DNA from: an uncultured Lachnospiraceae bacterium
Lineage (GTDB): Bacteria; Bacillota; Clostridia; Lachnospirales; Lachnospiraceae
Direction: 5' to 3'
Assembly: GCA_945485625.1 (NCBI GenBank)
Contig: CALYSH010000050.1
Coordinates: 1 to 8,263, forward strand
Length of the DNA: 8,263 nt
Positions 1-6,022 of the stretch are shown here, in pieces; within the stretch, counting starts at the first letter, position 1, and every line of letters starts with the position of its first letter. The notes beneath the pieces were generated by a model, which saw only the letters and a program-made list of their open reading frames with translations, did no database searches and had not been told where the DNA came from. The position numbers and the translations under genes are program-made.

Positions 1-5
1 ATTTA

Positions 6-1085
6 TCATAAGCGTTTGCAAATCGCTTTCTTCTGTACCCAGGTAAACAGGAACCCAAGCACAAAAGAAAATGCCATGGAGAACAGGAAAATTCCAAAGC
101 CCGGTCCCACGAATGCCACGCTGGTTAAGAAGCTGGGGAATGCAAAGGAGGTACAATGGGTTCCTGCAAATCCAACCATGGCTCCACCAATTGCTCCGGA
201 CAGGCAGGCTGCCAGCATTGGACGAAGCAGCGGGACATTGACTCCGAACAGTGCAGGCTCTGTAACGCCCAAAGCAGCAGTCAGGGATGCCTGATAAGCC
301 ACTCTCTGTTTCTCCTTGTTTTCCTTATACATCAAGCCTACTGCCAGGGCAGCGCCGGCCTGAGCATATACCGCGCCACCCACCAGAGGCATAATTACGT
401 CATAACCATGCAACAAAATATTGCTGATGCTTACCGGAACCACACTCCAGTGTGCCCCAACTACCACCATGGGCTGCATAACAAAACCCATAAATGCACC
501 TGCCACAATCGGGTTCCATTCATACACTGCAAAGAAGACCTTGGTCAGCACATCCCCGATCCAGGTTCCCATGGGGCCGAACACCAGGAAGGTCACCGGC
601 AGCACCACCAGACAGCATACCATAGGTTTTAAGAATCCTCGGATGGATTCCGGAATATACCGATCGCAGGGCTTCTCCACGAAATGCAGCAGTCCCACTG
701 CCATAACCACCGGAATCACGCTGGAATGATAAATGGTGGGAGGTACATTCAGGCCAAACAGATTCAGGCTTCCTCCGTTCTCCAGCACTGCAGTAATATC
801 CGGGTACAACATAGCCACCGGAATCAACAACGCAATATAAGGGTCTGCCTTCCACTGCTTTGCAGCTGCATAGGCCAGATAGAACGGAAGGAAATAAAAG
901 AATCCGTCCGTAGCCGCATAAAAAATCTGATAAAAGCCTCCGTTCTCACTTATCACACCGAAGGCAGCCAACAAAACAACAATACTCTTTAAAATACTTG
1001 CCGCAGTAATAATATTGATTATGGGCAGGAAAAGCCCGGTAATCTGATCGACTACCACCTGATATCCGCTTTTTTTCTTTTCCAT
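6..1085 (-). CDS. Stand-alone PTS EIIC permease domain (glucose/beta-glucoside/sucrose superfamily)
   Basis: Integral membrane sugar-translocating subunit of a phosphoenolpyruvate:sugar phosphotransferase system; 359 aa, complete, stop TGA at 6-8. It has about ten hydrophobic segments and the signature GVTEPALFG (residues 273-281), the substrate-site motif of the BglF/ScrA/TreP-type EIIC. GAHWSVVPV (211-218, with His212) and HSSVIPV (120-126) match further conserved blocks. Family members usually carry an N-terminal EIIB of about 90 residues and often a C-terminal EIIA. Here the protein starts at the EIIC N-terminus and ends just after the last helix (KKAICKRL), so both phosphoryl-carrying domains are missing and must come from other genes. 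The start is supported by AGAGGA at 1093-1098, seven bases before ATG. That site overlaps the TAG stop of the preceding gene, which suggests translational coupling. The substrate cannot be told from sequence alone; a non-transport sensor role is possible but unsupported. Confidence 0.9.
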   Translation of the reverse strand: MEKKKSGYQVVVDQITGLFLPIINIITAASILKSIVVLLAAFGVISENGGFYQIFYAATDGFFYFLPFYLAYAAAKQWKADPYIALLIPVAMLYPDITAVLENGGSLNLFGLNVPPTIYHSSVIPVVMAVGLLHFVEKPCDRYIPESIRGFLKPMVCCLVVLPVTFLVFGPMGTWIGDVLTKVFFAVYEWNPIVAGAFMGFVMQPMVVVGAHWSVVPVSISNILLHGYDVIMPLVGGAVYAQAGAALAVGLMYKENKEKQRVAYQASLTAALGVTEPALFGVNVPLLRPMLAACLSGAIGGAMVGFAGTHCTSFAFPSFLTSVAFVGPGFGIFLFSMAFSFVLGFLFTWVQKKAICKRL

Positions 1086-1096
1086 AGTTCCATCCT

Positions 1097-2680
1097 CTAT
1101 CGTTCATACAGGACCACTTCATGGTCCCTGTAAATTTCTTTATAACCCGCCTGTGCACAGGCTTCATCCAGATCTCCGTCAATGCCCGTCATCAAATAAC
1201 GGCTCTTTAGCGTGGTCAGATTCTCCGTTACATAATCATAGGTACAACAGCTGATGCCAAATCCGGCCGGAAGAGCATAGAGCACCTGCCATTTGGTTGG
1301 AGTCAGGACACGTCCCGTATCAGTCTTACCCGGCAACATATCGCTTAAGGTCCAGATGACCACATTTTCATAGTTCGGCACATTCGTCTTTTCCAGCTGC
1401 ATTTTCTCTTCCAGAGTCTTTCTGCAGGTCTCTATCTGTACAGCACGTGCCTCATCCCGGAAGGGCACCTGATAATCGTATGGGTCCACAGCCTTTACCC
1501 AGAACATAAATGCAAAAACCGCTCCCAGTAAAGTCACCTTCTTGAAGCTTCTGGTAGGCATCAGGCTCACCACAAAAACACCTGCTGCCAGGAAAGTGGC
1601 CAGATGCTTGCTGCCCTCCGTCATCTTGTACATCAAAAGCAGAGCCACCAGCATACCTACAAAGCAGAAGGTTAAATGGCCCTCAATCACCAGACGGTTC
1701 CTGCAGTCATTATCCTTCGATTTTCGAATCTTCCGAAAATCCGAGACCGTCTGCCATGCCAGCACACCCAGCATGGTTAGATAAGTAATAAAGTACGCTC
1801 CGGAAGCCAGACCAACCGAAAAGCCACGGCCCATATGCTCCAGAAACTCCTTTCCCTTCCAATAAAATTTCCCAAAGAAATGATAAATTCCGGCAAAGAA
1901 TCCATCCGTAAAGAAAGTAGTAATCCAATCCGTAAAGAACAGGGGGAGGAAATATTCCGCTGCAAGGAAGTGATTAATACACACATATCCACCCAAAACT
2001 ACCGCCATCGCCGCACCGGATATAGCAGCCCCAAGCCACTTCTTCTTTTGGATAAGCAAATATACCGGAAGCAGGAAAAACAAAAACAAATAAGGTCGCA
2101 TCCAGGTTAATAAACCACTCAGAACAAACAAAAGAACCAGCTTATATGTCTTCTCCCGGTTCAGATAATTGATTGCCAGACTGTAAAAAATAATGAGCAG
2201 ACTAAAGCAAATAATTTCCGGCATGCCACAGAAGGTATACCGCACAAAGGGTCTATAGAAGAAGAACAACAAACCAAGCAGCCCCATCTGTTTCGCGGTA
2301 GGGCGAACCAGCCAGACAAACAAAACACAGGCTAAGGTCAGGAAAAACAGATTGCACCAGATTGGGGACAACAGGTTCCAGCCAAACAAAAAGCCCCACA
2401 ACACCCAGGGCAGCAAAAGCACCGGACTCCATGCCGCAAAGGATAATGTCAAAGCATGGCTTTCGTTAAAGCCATAATACCCTTGCGGGAAGCCGTACTG
2501 AAGAATGCTCTCCACCTGTTTATAATAAAATAACTCATCATTCCATTCAGACACGGGCAGATAGACATCCCATATGCTTTTCCCCTGCATGGCGCAGTGT
2601 ACCAGACAACAGCCAACAGGCAGTAGCAGTGCCACCGCCAGCTTTATCCACAGAGAATAGTCTCTTTTTTCTCTTTTCAT
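1097..2680 (-). CDS. Polytopic membrane protein, GT-C-like glycosyltransferase
   Basis: 527 aa, complete. The first hydrophobic helix (about residues 11-30) is followed by an extracytoplasmic loop with acidic pair D48-E49 in EWNDELFYY, then GYYGFNESHA (68-77). About ten further helices reach residue 398, and a soluble tail of about 130 residues follows (400-527). An acidic motif in the first outer loop, a many-helix core and an extracytoplasmic C-terminal part are the layout of GT-C enzymes (ArnT/PMT/PglB-like). These transfer sugars from polyprenyl-phosphate donors on the outer face of the membrane. No family was matched by computation, so donor and acceptor are unknown. The start is well supported: GGAAGG at 2689-2694 lies eight bases before ATG, and the stop of the Lgt-like gene is one base upstream, so the two are almost certainly co-translated. 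Alternative: a membrane protein of unknown function with a GT-C-like fold. Confidence 0.72.
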   Translation of the reverse strand: MKREKRDYSLWIKLAVALLLPVGCCLVHCAMQGKSIWDVYLPVSEWNDELFYYKQVESILQYGFPQGYYGFNESHALTLSFAAWSPVLLLPWVLWGFLFGWNLLSPIWCNLFFLTLACVLFVWLVRPTAKQMGLLGLLFFFYRPFVRYTFCGMPEIICFSLLIIFYSLAINYLNREKTYKLVLLFVLSGLLTWMRPYLFLFFLLPVYLLIQKKKWLGAAISGAAMAVVLGGYVCINHFLAAEYFLPLFFTDWITTFFTDGFFAGIYHFFGKFYWKGKEFLEHMGRGFSVGLASGAYFITYLTMLGVLAWQTVSDFRKIRKSKDNDCRNRLVIEGHLTFCFVGMLVALLLMYKMTEGSKHLATFLAAGVFVVSLMPTRSFKKVTLLGAVFAFMFWVKAVDPYDYQVPFRDEARAVQIETCRKTLEEKMQLEKTNVPNYENVVIWTLSDMLPGKTDTGRVLTPTKWQVLYALPAGFGISCCTYDYVTENLTTLKSRYLMTGIDGDLDEACAQAGYKEIYRDHEVVLYER

Positions 2681-2681
2681 C

Positions 2682-3380
2682 TTACTTTCCTTCCTTTTTG
2701 CTTCTGAAGCTTAAGCCTGATTTCCACACAGCCCAGCAAAAAAAGCACAGGCAAACTGCCTGATTCACAGACACCACCACACCCGCATGCTCCTGTCTCA
2801 AATACTCCAGCGAAAATTTTGCCGTGGCACATAACAGAATCACAGCAGGGCATACCAGACGGTTCCTTCGATGATGCAGGTATATTCCTATGAGAAAAAT
2901 AAACAGGAAACAGATACTTTCTGCAAGCTGTACCGGAAAAAAAGGTCCACCCTGCAGCACCTGATTATCATAGGAAACTGCCAGAGGACCATCATAAGGG
3001 ATTCCGTGGCAGCACCCGGCAAAAAAGCATCCCAGCTTGGAGATTCCATACATCAGGGGAAGCACCATAATATACACCTCCCAAAACAGAGAAGCTTCTC
3101 TGTCATATATCCTTCCAAACAAAAAGATGCCTAAAAGCAAACCGACCGCTCCGCCCAAACTGGAGGGACCGGCTCTCCAGAAGTCCACCTGCAAACCACT
3201 TGCCAGCATGGTATAAAGCTTCGCACCGCAAAGGATGCAGACCGAATTCAAGAACACAGAATAAAAAATGATTTTCCCCGGCACCCTTCGTCTGTGAAGC
3301 AATACACAAGCGCTTGTCAGGGAGACCACCAAAGACGCCAAAAAAAGATAGGAATACAACGAAACCATCCAAGCTTTCAC
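2682..3380 (-). CDS. Divergent Lgt paralogue (prolipoprotein diacylglyceryl transferase family)
   Basis: About 232 aa with about seven membrane helices. Lgt moves diacylglyceryl from phosphatidylglycerol to the lipobox cysteine of prolipoproteins. Family blocks are recognisable in order (numbered from the GTG start): GPSSLGGAVG (71-80) for the HGG block, GISKLGCFFAGCCHG (112-126) for the signature, FFPVQLAE (147-154) for the HPSQLYE block, and AKFSLEYLRQ (187-196) for the last block. Compared with E. coli Lgt as I recall it, H103 aligns with Leu, R143 with Lys, N146 with Cys, E151 with Cys and R239 with Lys, while G154 and E243 are kept. Classical Lgt activity is therefore doubtful. Start choice: the longest frame begins at TTG 3419, overlaps the upstream gene by 35 bases and has no ribosome site. 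GTG at 3380, four bases after the upstream stop and behind GGGG, is preferred; ATG at 3368 is possible. The function is unresolved: altered-substrate acyltransferase or non-enzymatic membrane protein. Confidence 0.78.
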   Translation of the reverse strand: MKAWMVSLYSYLFLASLVVSLTSACVLLHRRRVPGKIIFYSVFLNSVCILCGAKLYTMLASGLQVDFWRAGPSSLGGAVGLLLGIFLFGRIYDREASLFWEVYIMVLPLMYGISKLGCFFAGCCHGIPYDGPLAVSYDNQVLQGGPFFPVQLAESICFLFIFLIGIYLHHRRNRLVCPAVILLCATAKFSLEYLRQEHAGVVVSVNQAVCLCFFCWAVWKSGLSFRSKKEGK

Positions 3381-3384
3381 ATCA

Positions 3385-3783
3385 CTACCCCATGGAGGCA
3401 CAACCCTGACATGTTTCAATCAAATAACTACATGCCAGCGTACATGCCACAAGCATTACAATAAAGGCAATCAGGATCAGCACCGCAAGGACGATGTAAA
3501 TCCACATGAGCACCTTACCAAAAATGTTCTTCGGATATTTTACACGTACATAAATGACCAGCACAATGCCGGCAATCAGAAATAAAATACCAAGTGCCGA
3601 CAACGCACCGGAAATCCGGTCATACAGAACGGACTCTCGCCCTACCTGCTGTAACAACGTGCCAAAAAGCAGGTACCCCAGAAATTGCAGCACTCTGGGA
3701 AGAAAGACACAAATCAGGGATGCAATACAAAAAACATTGGCTTTTCTTTCATCGTCCGGATTATTCATATCATTATACATCAT
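3385..3783 (-). CDS. Small three-helix membrane protein with cysteine-rich C-terminus, unknown function
   Basis: I do not recognise a family. About 132 aa: a short polar, acidic N-terminus (MMYNDMNNPDDERK), then helices at about residues 16-44, 60-80 and 91-120, with a charged loop between helices two and three (YVRVKYPKN). The end of helix three and the tail carry four cysteines (C114, C118, C125, C128), the last two as CQGC. The frame extends to an ATG at 3798 that overlaps the TAA of the preceding gene (TAATG), but no ribosome site precedes that codon. AAGGGA at 3790-3795 lies six bases before the ATG at 3783, so the shorter form is preferred; re-initiation at 3798 is the alternative. It sits between a c-di-GMP phosphodiesterase gene and the Lgt-like gene and is packed tightly with both, so it is expressed with them. 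It could be a partner or substrate of the Lgt-like protein, but nothing proves that. Confidence 0.7.
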   Translation of the reverse strand: MMYNDMNNPDDERKANVFCIASLICVFLPRVLQFLGYLLFGTLLQQVGRESVLYDRISGALSALGILFLIAGIVLVIYVRVKYPKNIFGKVLMWIYIVLAVLILIAFIVMLVACTLACSYLIETCQGCASMG

Positions 3784-3797
3784 CCCAGTTCCCTTCA

Positions 3798-5834
3798 TTA
3801 AAAAGTAATGCCGTACTTCTGCTCAAACTCATCCACCGGCAACGGTTTGGAAAAATAATATCCCTGCAGGACATCACAGCCGGCATCGCGCAGATACTCT
3901 ACCTGGCTTTCCTGCTCTACTCCCTCCGAAACAGTCACCAGGTTCAGAGATTTTGCAAGCTTCAGGACAAAACCAAGAATCGTCTTACTCTTCTCATCCC
4001 GTTCTGCCTTTCGAAGAAATCCCAGATCCAGCTTCAACACATCCACTTCCATCTCGCCAAGCGTATTCAAGGATGAATAACCGCTTCCAAAGTCATCAAT
4101 CTCAATGGTAAAGCCGTAAGCACGAAGCTTCTTTAATACATCCAAATGGTCCTTTGCTTCCGTCATAAGGACAGTCTCGGTAATCTCCAGCTTCAGCATG
4201 TCCGGATTGATACCATACTGTTCTACCAGATTGGTAAAGGTACGATACAAATCATAGAAATAAAAATCCTTGGGTGAAATATTTACAGAAATATGCAGGT
4301 TCTCATACCCAGCATCCTTCCATGCTTTTAGACGCCTGCAGGCCTCTTCCCAAATGATCTGGTCCATACGAATAATCTGTCCAGACTGTTCTAACACCGG
4401 AATAAACATGGCCGGAGGAATCATGCCCTTCTCGGGATGAAACCACCTTACCAATGCCTCTCCCCCCAGCAAAGTACCATCGCAGGTTACCTGGGGTTGC
4501 AGGAACATCTTAAACTGCCCTGTTTCTATGGCGTTGTCCACTTCATTGATAATCTCAGTTTCCTGGCGGCGCTTATCACCCATGCTCTGATCATAAAATA
4601 CAACCACCTGCTGGAGATTTTCTTTCACCGTTGCAATTGCCTCAATGGCTCTGTCACACATAACAGAAATTTCCATGAAAGGATCCGTTACATGATACAC
4701 GCCTGCATGAATATGCATATGATAGGAGGATTCGTTTTCCAGCTTCGTCAGCGGTTTTAATAGATCAACAATTTCCCCTTCGGAGAAATCACTCTCCTGC
4801 ATAAGCACCGCAAAACGGTCCCCGTAAATTCGACCGCAAACAGCGCTTTCCCGATGGAAACCGGACAGTGCAGCTGCAATATTCCGAAGGACCTTTTCCG
4901 CAATAACCTGTCCAAACAATTCATTCACTACACGGAAATTCTTAATATCCAGACACACCACCAGCCACGAAGTATCTTTATTCTTCTCCAGCTTATTTCC
5001 CACTGCTTCAAAAAAACCGTTTCGATTCAATATCCCGGTCAACTCATCATAGGAAGCCTGATAACGCAGCTTGTCCCGATATATCAGTTCCCGCTTTCTG
5101 TACTCGTCCACCTGCTGAATACCCAGCAGGGCACGAATCAATTGTCCATCTTCATCGTACTTTACCGGATAAATTGCCACACTGCACCATCCAAAAACAG
5201 GGCCATGAAAATCCTGACGGATATATTTTTGTCCCTTAATTCGCTCCGATAAGGTGTCAATATTCACAAATTCCAAGAGAGATTCCATCTGGTCCGGATC
5301 GGTCATCTTTTCAAACCCACGACGGAGATTCTCCCGAATGTTCGTCCCGATTTTTCCCACCGCTTCCCTCACATCAGGAACAGAGCTGTATTCCGAATAC
5401 TCATCCTTCTTTAAATCCAGAAAGTACATGGCTGTAAAAGAAGCCGAGATGGATTTGATTGCCAGCGAATCCGAATTGTAGATTTTTGCGGCCTTCTTTT
5501 TATACGCGCAGATCAACAGAACAGCTGCCAGCCCAACCGCAGATGTAATCAGTCCGGCAAATATACTCAAATCCCTGGTACGCAGCATACCCAGGGAAGA
5601 ATAACCCAGAGCAATGCCCAAAAGAATGGTCGCAAGCTTCCCGCCAAACTTATAATCCATTACCGTCATAGCCAGGGTGAAAAGAATCTCCATGGCCACC
5701 AGAACTGCCCCTTTGGGAACCGATCCCCAGAACATGTCACCGTTTTTGCTGCAAATAATCAAATACGCATGGCAAAATACAAAACCAATTCCGCATAGGA
5801 TAATATATAAATTCTTCCACTTTTCTTTTTTCAA
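3798..5834 (-). CDS. Membrane-bound PAS-like/GGDEF(degenerate)/EAL protein, predicted c-di-GMP phosphodiesterase
   Basis: 678 aa from the proposed TTG start. Four membrane helices (about 8-28, 43-60, 66-84, 90-110) precede a PAS-like sensor region (about 125-245, MYFLDLKKDEYSEY onward). A GGDEF domain follows (about 258-415), starting YDELTGILNRNGF, then an EAL domain (about 427-675). The GGDEF signature reads YGDRF (337-341), so the catalytic Glu is Arg and cyclase activity is not expected. The EAL domain keeps EALVR (E459), VNIS (N518), LEITET (E550), DDFGSG (D580, D581), LKLD (K601), SEGVE (E637) and LQGYYF (Q657), the metal- and substrate-binding set for hydrolysing c-di-GMP to pGpG. The frame stays open to 6005, but that extension translates the upstream terminator and lies before the promoter. 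TTG at 5834 has AGAGAGGG eight bases upstream and begins just before the first helix. First gene of a five-gene unit. Confidence 0.9.
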   Translation of the reverse strand: MKKEKWKNLYIILCGIGFVFCHAYLIICSKNGDMFWGSVPKGAVLVAMEILFTLAMTVMDYKFGGKLATILLGIALGYSSLGMLRTRDLSIFAGLITSAVGLAAVLLICAYKKKAAKIYNSDSLAIKSISASFTAMYFLDLKKDEYSEYSSVPDVREAVGKIGTNIRENLRRGFEKMTDPDQMESLLEFVNIDTLSERIKGQKYIRQDFHGPVFGWCSVAIYPVKYDEDGQLIRALLGIQQVDEYRKRELIYRDKLRYQASYDELTGILNRNGFFEAVGNKLEKNKDTSWLVVCLDIKNFRVVNELFGQVIAEKVLRNIAAALSGFHRESAVCGRIYGDRFAVLMQESDFSEGEIVDLLKPLTKLENESSYHMHIHAGVYHVTDPFMEISVMCDRAIEAIATVKENLQQVVVFYDQSMGDKRRQETEIINEVDNAIETGQFKMFLQPQVTCDGTLLGGEALVRWFHPEKGMIPPAMFIPVLEQSGQIIRMDQIIWEEACRRLKAWKDAGYENLHISVNISPKDFYFYDLYRTFTNLVEQYGINPDMLKLEITETVLMTEAKDHLDVLKKLRAYGFTIEIDDFGSGYSSLNTLGEMEVDVLKLDLGFLRKAERDEKSKTILGFVLKLAKSLNLVTVSEGVEQESQVEYLRDAGCDVLQGYYFSKPLPVDEFEQKYGITF

Positions 5835-5842
5835 GCAGTACA

Positions 5843-5850
5843 CCCTCTCT
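5843..5850 (-). promoter_or_regulatory. Ribosome binding site fixing the TTG start of the membrane EAL gene
   Basis: The minus strand reads AGAGAGGG, then eight bases, then TTG (5832-5834) opening LKKEKWKN. It is the only good Shine-Dalgarno-like site between the promoter and the first membrane helix. None of the upstream in-frame ATG or GTG codons has one. Confidence 0.65.
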
Positions 5851-5860
5851 TTTAGCCATC

Positions 5861-5880
5861 TGTTCACATTGAGTGACACA
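5861..5880 (-). promoter_or_regulatory. Small hairpin or operator-like inverted repeat in the 5' leader
   Basis: The minus strand reads TGTGTCACTCAATGTGAACA. TGT and TCAC can pair with GTGA and ACA around a five-base loop with one bulged G (seven pairs). It lies in the leader between the predicted transcription start (about 5897) and the ribosome site. It could be a leader stem-loop or a regulator-binding palindrome. It does not resemble a c-di-GMP (GEMM) riboswitch, and the leader of about 60 bases is too short for one. Chance occurrence is possible. Confidence 0.3.
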
Positions 5881-5903
5881 CTGCACCCATTATCATAAAT
5901 AAT

Positions 5904-5932
5904 ATTATAACGGCACATTTGTAAATAATCAA
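5904..5932 (-). promoter_or_regulatory. Predicted vegetative (sigma-A type) promoter of the five-gene unit
   Basis: The minus strand carries TTGATT (-35, 5927-5932), a 17-base spacer and a perfect TATAAT (-10, 5904-5909) in an AT-rich setting. Transcription would start near 5897, leaving a leader of about 60 bases before the TTG start at 5834. It sits directly after the terminator of the upstream unit, which separates the two transcription units. No other promoter as good was seen in the short junctions of the downstream genes, so all five are probably transcribed from here. Confidence 0.8.
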
Positions 5933-5966
5933 CATTTTCTCCATGAAGCCCATGACTTTTCCGTAT

Positions 5967-6002
5967 AACAAAGGCCGTCATACCGGATAAGGTACGACAG
6001 CC
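5967..6002 (-). terminator. Rho-independent terminator of the FNT/PAS-EAL unit
   Basis: The minus strand reads GGCTGTCGTACC (6002-5991), loop TTATCC, then GGTATGACGGCC (5984-5973): a 12-pair stem with two G-U pairs. It is followed by TTTGTTATA, a weak U-rich tract. It begins 20 bases after the stop codon of the PAS-GGDEF-EAL gene and just before the next promoter. The tract is interrupted by a G, so termination may be incomplete. Confidence 0.8.
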
Positions 6003-6022
6003 CAAATCAATTTCGTTCCGAT

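Noticed and set aside
3381..3419. TTG start at 3419 for the Lgt-like gene
   Set aside because: It would overlap the upstream gene by 35 bases, has no ribosome site, and adds 13 residues before the first helix with no family similarity.
5835..5900. Possible c-di-GMP riboswitch upstream of the EAL gene
   Set aside because: The leader is only about 60 bases and lacks the GEMM core elements (the conserved GCAAA-type core and GNRA tetraloop/receptor pairings). Only a small hairpin is visible.
5835..6005. N-terminal 57-residue extension of the membrane EAL protein
   Set aside because: It covers the predicted promoter and the upstream terminator hairpin and has no domain character, so it is leader and intergenic DNA.
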